Source: Gammaproteobacteria bacterium
Lineage (GTDB): Bacteria > Pseudomonadota > Gammaproteobacteria > Steroidobacterales > Steroidobacteraceae
Length of the DNA stretch: 64,000 nucleotides
Assembly (NCBI GenBank): GCA_947455595.1
Contig: CANGOP010000007.1
Span: forward strand, 1 to 64,000
Direction: 5' to 3'
Under the pieces are notes generated by a model. The model did not search any database and was not told the DNA's origin. It was given only the letters and a program-made list of their open reading frames with translations. A program made the position numbers and the translations under genes. This document shows, one piece after another, positions 46,701-58,329 of this stretch (the stretch's first letter is position 1; every line of letters starts with the position of its first letter).

Positions 46701-47341
46701 CGCCGGCGAGTATTGCGGATGTCGGCGGCCCCAAGCCCGCCGGTGGTGGTGGGTGGGGATCGCCCGCCCGCCAGGTCACGGTCGCGGGTCTTGTACTGGA
46801 AGTGAAGAAGATCAAAAACCGCACCATCCTTGTCCTTGATGACGGCACGGGACGCCTGGAAGTGTCAGTCTTCGATGAACTGGCGCAGACGCATCGCGAG
46901 TTGATCGGCAAGGATGCCTTGCTGGTCGTCGAGGGCGGCCTCAAGTGGGACGACTTCAATGAGGGTTGGCGCCTCGCGGCCAAGAAGATGGTCGGATTGG
47001 AGTCTGCACGTGAGAACCAAGCCCGGCGACTGCTGCTGCGCTGGCCGGCGGGGTGTGAAGGCGCGGATGTCTTGGCCAAGTTGGAGGCGGCGCTCAAGCC
47101 TGCGCGCGGCGGACGGTGCGCGGTAGCCGTGTACTACCCCGGCGGGGCCGCGCGGGCGCTGTTGGAGTTATCGGCCGAGTGGGCGGTGCGTCCGACGCGG
47201 TCTTTGCTTGATGAACTTGTCGCCCAGTTCGGCGAAGATGGCGTCAAGTTGTCGTATCATCCCCGCGATCAAGAGCAATGTCTGCGTGACTGGGGTGCTC
47301 GCGGCGCCGTTGAGCGCCGACCTGTCGCCATGGTTCATTAA
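43769..47341 (+). CDS. dnaE: DNA polymerase III alpha subunit
   Basis: 1190 aa from GTG, slightly longer than E. coli DnaE (1160). N-terminal PHP domain (FVHLRLHTEYSLVDGVV), catalytic aspartates in ISMPDFDVDFCTNGRDRVI near residues 403-405, GPGRGSGAGSIVAYALG, GITRNAGMHAGGVVIAP-type palm/fingers segment, AGYGFNKSHSAAYA, helix-hairpin-helix region (GAIKGVGAAAVQSI) and a C-terminal OB fold (VTVAGLVLEVKKIKNRT, about residue 1010). This is the replicative polymerase of the chromosome. It lies between rnhB and accA as in many gammaproteobacteria. Confidence 0.98.
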   Translation: MTSFVHLRLHTEYSLVDGVVRIDELAAAVAAGGMPAVAVTDQANLFAMVKFYKAAQAAGIKPIVGVDLLIRELGERAEPSRLTLLVMDEIGYGNLTRLVTKSFLEGQRRDGTPMVEREWLVPETVAGLIALSGAADGDVGRFIGNGKMAEAHRAARSWRTLFGDRYYLELTRTGRPDDDVIVDGLLGLVAQLGLPAVATNDVRFLKREDFEAHEARVCIHEGEQLANAQRARRYTDEQYLKSPAEMVALWADVPGVIEQSVAIARRCSLELKLGNPQLPRYPVPEGQTTADFLRAESARGLEERLAAIAAGVPIVREVPREDYDARLERELGVITTMGFEGYFLIVADFIRWAKQNGVPVGPGRGSGAGSIVAYALGITDLDPLQHDLLFERFLNPERISMPDFDVDFCTNGRDRVIEYVADKYGRERVSQIITYGTMAAKAVVRDVGRVLGHGYGAVDRIAKLIPFELEMTLDKALEQEDELKRAYESEEDVRAIIDLGRSLEGLTRNAGMHAGGVVIAPSVLTDFAPLFVEEGGTSVVTQFDKDDVEATGLVKFDFLGLRTLTVIDLAVKIVNEARERVGEPPLDMARLPFDDAQTFELLKACRTTGVFQLESRGMRDLLRRLQPDRFEDIVALVALFRPGPLQSGMVDDFIERKHAPRGQKIDYLHPDLEPVLTPTYGVILYQEQVMQIAQVLAGYTLGGADLLRRAMGKKKAEEMAEQRAVFTSGATARGVPEAQATHIFDLMEKFAGYGFNKSHSAAYAVLTYHTAWIKAHYPAAFAAAVLSCDMDKTDKVVVGVEDCKEMGITLLPPDVNVSNLRFEVAGEKSIRYGLGAIKGVGAAAVQSIVDARIEGGEFKDLQDLCMRISLSAVNRRCLEALIKAGAMDRLGPNRASLLAQLPAAMQAGEQRSEATATGQEDMFGLVVSAPVTVNRSTVGPAVPEWPKGVRLGYERETLGFYLSGHPMDEFRTDLKYIAPASIADVGGPKPAGGGGWGSPARQVTVAGLVLEVKKIKNRTILVLDDGTGRLEVSVFDELAQTHRELIGKDALLVVEGGLKWDDFNEGWRLAAKKMVGLESARENQARRLLLRWPAGCEGADVLAKLEAALKPARGGRCAVAVYYPGGAARALLELSAEWAVRPTRSLLDELVAQFGEDGVKLSYHPRDQEQCLRDWGARGAVERRPVAMVH

Positions 47342-47389
47342 GCCATCCCTCTTGACTGCGCGCCGCGGGTCTGTGACCTTGCCGGCCCC

Positions 47390-48352
47390 ATGGACCTGAA
47401 CTTCCTAGATTTCGAGCAACCGATCGCCGAGCTCGAGGCGAAGATCGACGAATTGAAGTACCTCGGTGAGGGCAGCGCCGAGCTCAATACCGTCGAGGAA
47501 ATCGCCCGTCTACGCGCGAAGAGTCAGTCTCTGACCAAGAGCCTGTTCGCCAACCTGACCCCTTGGCAGGTGGCGCAGCTGGCGCGGCATCCGCAGCGTC
47601 CCTACACGCTGGACTACATCCCCCTGCTGTTCACCGATTTCGACGAACTGCATGGCGACCGGATGTATGCCGATGATTGCGCCATCGTCGGCGGCCCAGC
47701 GCGTCTCGCCGGTCGCCCGATCATGCTGATTGGCCAGCAAAAGGGCCGCGATACCAAGGAAAGGGTGCGTCGCAACTACGGTATGCCCAAGCCAGAGGGT
47801 TACCGCAAAGCTTTGCGTCTGATGAAGTTGGCCGAACGTTTCGGTTTGCCGATCGTGACGCTCATCGATACCCCGGGCGCTTACCCCGGCGTGGGTTCCG
47901 AGGAACGGAATCAGAGCGAGGCCATCGCCCGCAATTTGTTCGAAATGGCCCGCCTGCGCGTGCCGGTCGTCAGCTGCGTGATTGGCGAGGGCGGCTCGGG
48001 TGGCGCCCTAGCGATCGGCGTGTGTGATCGCTTGCTCATGCTGCAGTACGCCGTCTACTCCGTGATCTCCCCGGAAGGCTGTGCGTCCATTCTTTGGAAG
48101 AGTGCTGACAAGCGCGAGTTGGCGGCTGACGCCATGGGCATCACGGCGACGCGCTTGCAGCGTGAACATCTGGTCGATGAGGTCATTGAAGAGCCCTTGG
48201 GCGGCGCTCACCGGGACCCGCTGCTGATGGCCGAGCGCCTACGCGCGGCGTTGGTGGCCGCGGTGGACGAGCTGGCGGAGCGACCGGTCGCCACGCTGTT
48301 GGCTGATCGAGCCCGCCGCTTCGATTCCTTTGGCGCCTTCCGCGCCACCTGA
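47390..48352 (+). CDS. accA: Acetyl-CoA carboxylase carboxyltransferase subunit alpha
   Basis: 320 aa, standard length. [19 protein letters not shown] at the N-terminus; crotonase-like core with [53 protein letters not shown] and [20 protein letters not shown]. With AccD it transfers carboxyl from biotin-BCCP to acetyl-CoA, starting fatty acid synthesis. A 48-base gap follows dnaE. Confidence 0.97.
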   Translation: MDLNFLDFEQPIAELEAKIDELKYLGEGSAELNTVEEIARLRAKSQSLTKSLFANLTPWQVAQLARHPQRPYTLDYIPLLFTDFDELHGDRMYADDCAIVGGPARLAGRPIMLIGQQKGRDTKERVRRNYGMPKPEGYRKALRLMKLAERFGLPIVTLIDTPGAYPGVGSEERNQSEAIARNLFEMARLRVPVVSCVIGEGGSGGALAIGVCDRLLMLQYAVYSVISPEGCASILWKSADKRELAADAMGITATRLQREHLVDEVIEEPLGGAHRDPLLMAERLRAALVAAVDELAERPVATLLADRARRFDSFGAFRAT

Positions 48353-48362
48353 ACACCGCACG

Positions 48363-49727
48363 ATGACGGCGCGTTCGGTCACGCCGTTCTCGCCCGAGCG
48401 TCTGGCCGAGGCGTTGGCGCGCCTCGGGAGTGCCTCCGCGTTGGTGATTGCGCTATCCGGCGGTGCTGACTCAGCGGCCGTGTTGGGTGCGGCCGTCGCG
48501 CTGCGACCGCGCTACCGGGTTCGCGCGATTCACATTGACCATACCCAGCCGGGTTCCGCGCGACTACGCGCGGCCGCTGAGGCCGCCGCTGCGGCCTGTG
48601 CGGTGCCGCTGACCGTGGTGACGGTTGCGGTCACGGAGGTTGCCGCCTTGGGCTTTGAAGCCGCCGCGCGACGCGTGCGCTATGCCGCCTTGAGCGACTC
48701 ACTGCAGAGCAGCGAGGACCTCATTACCGCGCACCATCAGGACGATCAGGCCGAGACACTGTTGCTGCAATTGTTCCGCGGGACCGGCATTCGCGGCTTG
48801 GCTGCGATGCCGGCCGTCGCGCCTTTCGGTGCGGGCCGGTTGCTGCGACCGGTGCTGGCCTTCCCACGTGCGGCGCTGCGCGACTACGCCGACTCCGCGG
48901 GCTTGCCGTGGGTGGAGGACCCGAGCAACGACGACCTCGGGATTGATCGGAACTATCTGCGTCAGCAGGTCTGGCCGATGTTAGCGGTGCGCTGGCCGGC
49001 ACTGGCTGAGACGGTCGCCCGCGCTGCCGGGCATCTGGGCGAGACGCTCGAGTTGTTGGAGGCGGAGCTCGCACCTCGGTTAGCGGCCGCCCAAACGCGC
49101 GATGGCCTGCAGCTGGCGGTATTGGCCGAACTCTCGTCCGAATGGCGCCGAGAGGTCATCCGCTACTGGTTGCGTGGACGCGGTTTGCCGGTGCCATCGT
49201 CGCGGCAATTGGCCCAGTTTGACGCGCAGTTTCTGAGTGCGTCTGCCGACCGGCAGCCCATCCTGGCCTGTGGTGAATTCGAGTTGCGTCGCCACGACGG
49301 CTGCCTCGTCGTGGTTCCTCTTGCCTTGCCGCCCCTGAGCTTCGACGCGCAAGCGATGTTGCCCGACGCCGGTACGCTCGCCTTACCCGGACTCGGCAGC
49401 CTGACGGTCGAACGGGTCGGCGAGGGCGGTTTGCGGCGCCTGCAGGGTCATCGCTATCGCCTCGCCACGCGTCTCGGCGGTGAGCGATGGTGCCGCGACC
49501 TCGGGGGGCCTCAGCGGCCCCTCAAGGACTGGTTACGCGAGGCGCGTATCGCCCCGTGGGTGCGGCAGCGAGCGGTGCTGGTCTGGGATGATGAGACGCT
49601 CGCGGCAGTCATCCTGCCGGACGACACCTGGGTAGGTGCCGCCTACCGAACAGCTCCTGGGGAAGCGGGTCTGGCGGTGCATTGGGTTGATGCGCCGGTC
49701 GCGCTGCGGGCCTGCACTTCGCATTGA
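48363..49727 (+). CDS. tilS: tRNA(Ile)-lysidine synthase
   Basis: 454 aa from ATG at 48363, ten bases after the accA stop. PP-loop SGGADS at residues 32-37, then HIDHTQPGSARLRAAAEA, ITAHHQDDQAETLLLQLFRGTG and the tRNA-binding region LLRPVLAFPRAALRDYA, followed by the two C-terminal domains ending in KDWLREARIAPWVRQR. It makes lysidine at C34 of tRNA-Ile(CAU), so AUA is read as isoleucine. The sequence is unusually Ala/Arg-rich but all motifs are intact. Last gene before the pyrG-proximal terminator. Confidence 0.96.
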   Translation: MTARSVTPFSPERLAEALARLGSASALVIALSGGADSAAVLGAAVALRPRYRVRAIHIDHTQPGSARLRAAAEAAAAACAVPLTVVTVAVTEVAALGFEAAARRVRYAALSDSLQSSEDLITAHHQDDQAETLLLQLFRGTGIRGLAAMPAVAPFGAGRLLRPVLAFPRAALRDYADSAGLPWVEDPSNDDLGIDRNYLRQQVWPMLAVRWPALAETVARAAGHLGETLELLEAELAPRLAAAQTRDGLQLAVLAELSSEWRREVIRYWLRGRGLPVPSSRQLAQFDAQFLSASADRQPILACGEFELRRHDGCLVVVPLALPPLSFDAQAMLPDAGTLALPGLGSLTVERVGEGGLRRLQGHRYRLATRLGGERWCRDLGGPQRPLKDWLREARIAPWVRQRAVLVWDDETLAAVILPDDTWVGAAYRTAPGEAGLAVHWVDAPVALRACTSH

Positions 49728-49752
49728 GACGGGCAGTCCTTTCCGATAGACT
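49724..49752 (+). promoter_or_regulatory. Candidate pyrG promoter overlapping the tilS stop
   Basis: TTGAGA (49724-49729), 17-base spacer, TAGACT (49747-49752). A start would fall near 49759, about ten bases before a terminator hairpin, leaving pyrG behind a possible attenuator. Confidence 0.4.
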
Positions 49753-49767
49753 GATCTCCCGTCGAAC

Positions 49768-49791
49768 AGGGCCCTTCTGTGGCCCTTTTTT
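49768..49791 (+). terminator. Rho-independent terminator or attenuator upstream of pyrG
   Basis: A 6-base GC-rich stem AGGGCC / GGCCCT with a 7-base loop is followed by six T. It is only 30 bases before the pyrG ATG, leaving too little room for a full promoter after it. Confidence 0.75.
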
Positions 49792-49793
49792 AG

Positions 49794-51449
<1,656 letters not shown>

Positions 51450-51451
51450 CC

Positions 51452-53609
<2,158 letters not shown>

Positions 53610-53654
53610 ACGGTGATTGCAGGTCACGGGCAGCATTGCTAACGTGAGCACACC

Positions 53655-53990
53655 ATGAAGGTGTTTGCCGCGTTTTTGCTGTTGCTGCTCGTTGCCCTGC
53701 AGTATCGACTGTGGGTCTCCGATGACGGCGTGCGGTCGTTGATCTCGTTGAAGCGCGCCGTGGCGGCACAAAAGAAAGAAAACGACGAATTGTCGCGCCG
53801 TAATTCGGAACTGGCCGGTGAGGTCAAGGATCTCAAGGAAGGCTATTCGGCGGTCGAAGAGCGAGCACGCTACGATCTGGGTATGGTCGGTGCGAGTGAG
53901 AGTTTCTATCAGATCATGGATCAAGGCGCGCGTTCAGCAGTGCCGGATCCGGTGAATCCGTCCTCGCCGGTCCAGCGGACCTCCCACTGA
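53655..53990 (+). CDS. ftsB: Cell division protein FtsB
   Basis: 111 aa. One N-terminal membrane segment (KVFAAFLLLLLVALQYRLW), a coiled coil at about residues 30-70 with heptad-like leucines and charges, then the YDLGMVGASESFYQI segment matching the FtsB ERARNELGMxxPxExFY region. Tail of Ser/Pro residues. FtsB forms a complex with FtsL and FtsQ at the septum. Its place between eno and ispD is the normal gammaproteobacterial order. Confidence 0.93.
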   Translation: MKVFAAFLLLLLVALQYRLWVSDDGVRSLISLKRAVAAQKKENDELSRRNSELAGEVKDLKEGYSAVEERARYDLGMVGASESFYQIMDQGARSAVPDPVNPSSPVQRTSH

Positions 53991-54000
53991 GGCACGTGCT

Positions 54001-55173
54001 ATGACCATGCGCTACTGGGTCGTGATTCCGGCGGCCGGTGCGGGTCGGCGCATGGGTGACTCGTCGGTTCCCAAGCAATACTTGCCGCTCGAAGGTCGGA
54101 CCGTACTTGAACACGCGGCGGCGCCGTTTTTGGCGGATGCCAATTGTGTGGGGCTCGTGCTCGTCTTGGCCGCAGACGATGCGCATTTCGCCCGTCTACC
54201 GCTCGCAGCGAACCCCCACGTGACGACAACGGTTGGGGGAGCCGAGCGCCGCGATTCCGTGCTCGCGGGTTTGCAATGGCTCGCTGACCGCGTCACGGAC
54301 GATCCGTGGGTGTTGGTGCATGATGCGGCCCGGCCTTGCCTGACACCGTCCGCGATCGACGCGGTGCTGGCGGCAGCGCAGACCGACGGCGAGGGGGCCG
54401 TCTTGGCACTGCGCATCACCGACACCGTGAAGCGAGCGGACGCCCAGGGGCGTATTGATGCCACGGTTCCGCGCGACGGGTTATGGCGCGCGCAGACGCC
54501 GCAGGCCTTTCGGTTGCGTCGCCTGATGGATGCGCTGACGCGCTGTCCGACAGCAACCGATGAAGCGTCCGCTATCGAAACACTGGGCGGGCGGGCCCGT
54601 CTGGTGCCGGGTTCGCCGGACAACCTCAAGATCACCGAAGCTGCGGACCTTGTACTGGCGCGGCGCATTCTCGCTGGAGAGCAGAGCATGGCTGAGCAGC
54701 GTGTCGGATTTGGCATCGACGTCCACGCCTTTGGTCCGGGTGACCACGTCTGGTTGGGCGGCGTGAAGATCGCCCACGACCATGGCATCGTCGCGCACTC
54801 GGATGGCGACGTGATCCTGCATGCCCTGTGTGATGCGCTGCTCGGCGCAGTGGGGCTTGGGGATATCGGGCAACACTTTCCGGACACCGACCCTCGTTGG
54901 AAGGGCGCAGCGAGTCTGGAGTTCGTGCGGCACGTGCTCGGCCTCGTCGGCGAGCGTGGATTTGCGCTCGTGAATGCGGACATCACGCTACTCGGGGAAG
55001 CGCCGCGGATTTCGCCCCACCGTGCGACGATTCGTGCCACGCTCGCGGCCGCATTGGGACTGACTGAGGACCGCGTGAATATCAAAGCGACGACGACCGA
55101 GAAATTGGGCTATCTAGGACGCCGGGAGGGACTGGCGGCTGAGGCGGTTGTGCTCGTGCAGTCGCGCTCATGA
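54001..55173 (+). CDS. ispDF: Bifunctional IspD-IspF (MEP cytidylyltransferase / MECDP synthase)
   Basis: 390 aa continuous frame. Residues 1-228 are IspD: VVIPAAGAGRRMGDSSVPKQ, TTVGGAERRDSVLAGL, LVHDAARPCLTP, ITDTVKRAD and RAQTPQAFRLRRL. Residues 230-390 are IspF: GFGIDVHAFGPGDHVWLGG with the zinc-binding D240/H242, AHSDGDVILHALCDALLGA, DIGQHFPDTDP, and INIKATTTEKLG-type end. They catalyse steps 3 and 5 of the MEP pathway. In most gammaproteobacteria these are two genes; fusion is usual in alphaproteobacteria. Codon 230 is an ATG preceded by GGAGA, so free IspF could also be made. Confidence 0.95.
   Translation: MTMRYWVVIPAAGAGRRMGDSSVPKQYLPLEGRTVLEHAAAPFLADANCVGLVLVLAADDAHFARLPLAANPHVTTTVGGAERRDSVLAGLQWLADRVTDDPWVLVHDAARPCLTPSAIDAVLAAAQTDGEGAVLALRITDTVKRADAQGRIDATVPRDGLWRAQTPQAFRLRRLMDALTRCPTATDEASAIETLGGRARLVPGSPDNLKITEAADLVLARRILAGEQSMAEQRVGFGIDVHAFGPGDHVWLGGVKIAHDHGIVAHSDGDVILHALCDALLGAVGLGDIGQHFPDTDPRWKGAASLEFVRHVLGLVGERGFALVNADITLLGEAPRISPHRATIRATLAAALGLTEDRVNIKATTTEKLGYLGRREGLAAEAVVLVQSRS
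54676..54690 (+). promoter_or_regulatory. Internal ribosome binding site and ATG at the IspD/IspF junction
   Basis: GGAGA (54676-54680) is 7 bases before an in-frame ATG (54688-54690) placed exactly where separate IspF proteins begin (MAEQRVGFGIDVH). It suggests recent fusion or dual production of the fusion and free IspF. Confidence 0.45.
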
Positions 55174-56234
55174 GCCATCCGCTGCAGGCGGGCGCGCTCT
55201 CGCCACCGCGCGCCCATGGTCCGGCACTCGGCACTGCGACCTTAAAGTCTGTGGCCGAAGATTTCGTCGTTGACGAAGTGCTCGGCTTTGAACCCGATGG
55301 CGGCGTGGGGCATCGACTGCTGCACGTTGAAAAGCGCGGCGTCGACACTTTGCACGCGGCACGTTTGTTGGCGCGTCATGCCGGTGTCGCGCCCCGCGAT
55401 GTCGGCTTTGCCGGTCTCAAGGATCGTCACGCGGTCGCGCGGCAGTGGTTCACGGTGCCGGCCGGCCGAACGCCGGTCGACTGGTCGACACTCCCGGATG
55501 AGCGTCTGCGCGTATGCCGCGATGACGGTCACTCCCGCAAGTTGCGCCGCGGCGCTTTACGCGGCAATCGCTTCCATCTGCGACTGCGTGACGTTCACGT
55601 GGATGCCGCGATCTTGGCGGAACGGGTGGCACTCTTGCGCCAGCACGGTGTACCGAATTACTTCGGTCCACAACGATTCGGCCGCGATGGTGACAACATC
55701 ACGGCGGTCCTGCATTGGGTTGACGGGGGCGCGCTGCCCAACGCACGTGAGGCGCGTGCCTTCGTGTATTCAGCAGCGCGTTCGATGCTCTTCAATGCGG
55801 TGCTTGCCGCACGCGTGAACGAAGGCACCTGGGGGCATTTGTTGCCGGGCGAGCGGGTCAATCTGGCGGGTCGCAACAGTTGGTTTGTGGCCGACGTGAT
55901 CGATGAGACGCTGCTGGAACGCCTGGCCCGATTTGATATCCACCCGACCGGACCGATGCCCGGACGAGCGGAGGGGCCGGGGGGTGTGGCGGGTGACTGG
56001 GAGGCGGCGGTACTGGCACCGCACCACGCCATCATCGAGGCGCTCACCGCAGCCGGTGTCGAGGCAGCCCGTCGCGCCACCCGCGTCGTGCCGGAAGGTT
56101 TTGAGGCGCAGTGGGAAGACGACGTGTTGTCGCTCGTCTTCGCATTGCCCGCCGGCTCTTATGCCACGATGGTGGTGCGTGAGTTGTTCGAGACGAGTTC
56201 GTTCTCCGAGGGCGGCGAAGATGCTCAAGGTTGA
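55170..56234 (+). CDS. truD: tRNA pseudouridine(13) synthase TruD
   Basis: 354 aa overlapping ispDF by 4 bases. Catalytic Asp lies in the VGFAGLKDRHAVARQWF motif, characteristic of TruD; preceding VEKRGVDTLHAARLLARH and following NYFGPQRFGRDGDN, ARSMLFNAVLAARV and the C-terminal RVVPEGFEAQWEDD also match. It isomerises U13 of tRNA-Glu. Its last 14 bases overlap the next gene in another frame. Confidence 0.96.
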   Translation: MSHPLQAGALSPPRAHGPALGTATLKSVAEDFVVDEVLGFEPDGGVGHRLLHVEKRGVDTLHAARLLARHAGVAPRDVGFAGLKDRHAVARQWFTVPAGRTPVDWSTLPDERLRVCRDDGHSRKLRRGALRGNRFHLRLRDVHVDAAILAERVALLRQHGVPNYFGPQRFGRDGDNITAVLHWVDGGALPNAREARAFVYSAARSMLFNAVLAARVNEGTWGHLLPGERVNLAGRNSWFVADVIDETLLERLARFDIHPTGPMPGRAEGPGGVAGDWEAAVLAPHHAIIEALTAAGVEAARRATRVVPEGFEAQWEDDVLSLVFALPAGSYATMVVRELFETSSFSEGGEDAQG

Positions 56235-56988
56235 AGATCTCGGTGATGTGCGTGTGCTGCGCCTCACGCGGCCGCCGGTCAATGCCCTGAATCAAGCGTT
56301 GCTGGAGGAACTCACCGCGGTGATCTGGGAGGCGCCTGCGGCGGGTGCGCGCGGACTCGTACTGACCGGTGAGGCCGACTGTTACTGCGCGGGCTTGGAT
56401 GTTCGCGCCCTGATCGCCTGCGATGCGGCGATGTTGACTGATTTTTTGGGCGCTTTCCTCGACTGTTTGCAGGCGCTAGCCGCCTCGACGGTGCCGGTTG
56501 TCGCGGCGATCAACGGGCATAGCCCGGCGGGCGGCGCCGTGCTCGCGCTGCATTGCGACTGGCGCGTGATGCGGGACGGCGAGACGCGTATCGGCCTCAA
56601 CGAGGTCGCTGTCGGATTGTGTCCGGGCCCGTTGATCCAGGCGGTACTGACCCAGACGGTGGGGCCACGAGTCGCGGCTCGCCTGTTGACCAGTGGTGCC
56701 CTGGTGAACGCTGCCGAGGCGCTCAGCATTGGACTCGTGGATGAATTAGCACCGGCCGACGAGGTGCACGAGGTGGCACTTCGATGGTTGCGGAGTCGGC
56801 TGGACTTGCCGTCCTATGCGTATCAGACCACCCGGCGCATGGTGCGGGCTGACTTGGTCGCATTGTTAGATGAGGTGACCGGCCCGGGCCGGCGGGCGGC
56901 ACTCGACGCGTTACAGCGTGACTGGCTGCATCCCGAGACGCGGACAACGTTAGAAGCGTTGCTCTTGCGTCGTGCTAGCGGTCGCTGA
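56221..56988 (+). CDS. Enoyl-CoA hydratase/isomerase family protein
   Basis: 255 aa from ATG at 56221, inside the end of truD. Crotonase fold: VRVLRLTRPPVNALNQALL, LVLTGEADCYCAGLDVRAL (oxyanion-hole segment, but AGLD rather than AGAD), VPVVAAINGHSPAGGAVLAL (second oxyanion-hole glycines) and GLNEVAVGLCPG. The glutamates that activate water in hydratases are not clearly placed; the pattern resembles delta3,delta2-enoyl-CoA isomerases. Substrate unknown. No other fatty acid oxidation genes are adjacent. It meets the convergent Smr gene with a 14-base overlap. Confidence 0.85.
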   Translation: MLKVEDLGDVRVLRLTRPPVNALNQALLEELTAVIWEAPAAGARGLVLTGEADCYCAGLDVRALIACDAAMLTDFLGAFLDCLQALAASTVPVVAAINGHSPAGGAVLALHCDWRVMRDGETRIGLNEVAVGLCPGPLIQAVLTQTVGPRVAARLLTSGALVNAAEALSIGLVDELAPADEVHEVALRWLRSRLDLPSYAYQTTRRMVRADLVALLDEVTGPGRRAALDALQRDWLHPETRTTLEALLLRRASGR

Positions 56989-57508
56989 GCAACACGTAGA
57001 CGGCGCCGGTTCCGCCATCGCGCCGGGGCGCCGAGGCGAAGGCGACCACCGCATCGACTTTCCGTAACCAGACGTTCACTGCGTGCTTGAGGACGGGGCC
57101 GCGATGCCCCGATCGCAGTCCCTTACCGTGCACGACCCGAACACAGTGCAGGCGACGTCCCAGCGCTTCTTGTAGAAACTCCCGCAAGGCTTCGCGTGCC
57201 ATGGCGGCGGTGAGGCCGTGCAAGTCGATCTCGTCTTCGACGGCAAATTCGCCGCGTCGCAACCGATCGAGTAGACGGGCCGGCAGTCCCCCACGACGGA
57301 ACAAGAGTTCATCACCCGTTTCGACCAACCAGTCCCCTGGCGATAATTCAAGGCTTTCTTGCAGCGCTTGCTGATCATCGAGACGGCGAAAGCGCGCACG
57401 TGGCGTCGGGCGTGGCTCACTGGGGGGCGGGGGTAGTTGCGGCAACGGGCGTACGTCCGCGACGGCTGTGCGGAAGGCATTGTCAATGTCTTTGTCCTGG
57501 ATGCTCAT
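56975..57508 (-). CDS. Smr-domain endonuclease-like protein (SmrA/SmrB type)
   Basis: 177 aa from ATG at 57508 (MSIQDKDIDNAFRTAV). N-terminal half is charged and Pro-rich (PLPQLPPPPSEPRP). The Smr domain, about residues 95-177, has the hallmark DEIDLHGLTAAMAREAL, then CVRVVHGKGLRS and a C-terminal GGTGAVYVLL. E. coli SmrB nicks mRNA at collided ribosomes; SmrA is related. The DLHG and HGKG motifs needed for catalysis are both intact. Divergent from surE with a 59-base gap, convergent overlap with the crotonase gene. Confidence 0.88.
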   Translation of the reverse strand: MSIQDKDIDNAFRTAVADVRPLPQLPPPPSEPRPTPRARFRRLDDQQALQESLELSPGDWLVETGDELLFRRGGLPARLLDRLRRGEFAVEDEIDLHGLTAAMAREALREFLQEALGRRLHCVRVVHGKGLRSGHRGPVLKHAVNVWLRKVDAVVAFASAPRRDGGTGAVYVLLSDR

Positions 57509-57546
57509 AGTCGCGGAGCCGTTCGCAACCGGTCGGTTTGATCCAG

Positions 57547-57552
57547 TATAGT
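57547..57552 (+). promoter_or_regulatory. Candidate -10 for surE-pcm-nlpD
   Basis: TATAGT lies 15 bases before the surE ATG in the 59-base divergent gap; a TTCGCA 19 bases upstream could be a weak -35. Confidence 0.35.
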
Positions 57553-57567
57553 GTCGGACCATCCCCC

Positions 57568-58329
57568 ATGAACATTCTCCTTAGCAATGATGACGGTTGG
57601 CGCGCAGACGGATTGCGTGCACTTGAGGCTGCGCTCGAAGGGCTCGGCCGCCTGACGGTTGTTGCGCCGGACCGGAACCGCTCGGCAGCGTCCAACTCCC
57701 TGACCATTGATCTGCCGCTGCGCGTCGTCGAGCAGGACGGTCATCGGCATGCCATCAACGGCACTCCGACCGACTGCGTCCACCTCGCGCTCTCGGGGCT
57801 GTTGCTCGAAGAGCAACGCTTGGTGGTCTCCGGCATCAATGATGGCGCTAATCTCGGCGATGATGTGCTGTACTCGGGGACCGTTGCGGCGGCGATGGAG
57901 GGCCGATTCCTCGGTCTACCCAGCGTGGCGATTTCACTCGTGCACGGATCGGCTGGCAGCGTGCGTCATTTCGACACAGCCGGTCGGATTGCTCGAGAAC
58001 TCGTGGGGCGACTGGTGTCGAGCCCACCGCAGGCGGTGAATCTGCTGAACGTGAACGTGCCGAATGTCCCGTATGAGGATTTGCAGGGCATTCGCATCAC
58101 CCGATTGGGGGTGCGCCATCGTGCGCAACCCGTCGTGAAGGGTTCCGATCCGCGTGGTCGGCCCGTGTATTGGGTCGGCGCGCCCGGCGAAGGGCAAGAC
58201 GCAGGTCCGGGTACCGATTTCCATGCGGTGGAGCATGGGTTTGTCTCCATCACGCCGCTGCAGTTCGATCTGACGCGCCATTCGGCGCTTTCGCGTCTGG
58301 AATCCTGGTGGTTGCGACACGATGTCTGA
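57568..58329 (+). CDS. surE: 5'/3'-nucleotidase SurE
   Basis: 253 aa from ATG at 57568; an earlier in-frame codon at 57538 precedes the likely -10. Metal-binding NDD in MNILLSNDDGWRADG, VVAPDRNRSAASNSLT, NGTPTDCVHLAL, VSGINDGANLGDDVLYSGTV and AAMEGRFLGLPSVAISL. It dephosphorylates nucleoside monophosphates and is linked to stationary-phase survival. Overlaps pcm by 8 bases in the standard surE-pcm-nlpD order. Confidence 0.97.
   Translation: MNILLSNDDGWRADGLRALEAALEGLGRLTVVAPDRNRSAASNSLTIDLPLRVVEQDGHRHAINGTPTDCVHLALSGLLLEEQRLVVSGINDGANLGDDVLYSGTVAAAMEGRFLGLPSVAISLVHGSAGSVRHFDTAGRIARELVGRLVSSPPQAVNLLNVNVPNVPYEDLQGIRITRLGVRHRAQPVVKGSDPRGRPVYWVGAPGEGQDAGPGTDFHAVEHGFVSITPLQFDLTRHSALSRLESWWLRHDV

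Noticed and set aside
54685..54693. IspDF fusion as a sequencing artefact
   Set aside because: The frame is continuous with normal linker residues, and a single missing stop would have to be lost without a frame change; kept as a real fusion but listed as checkable.
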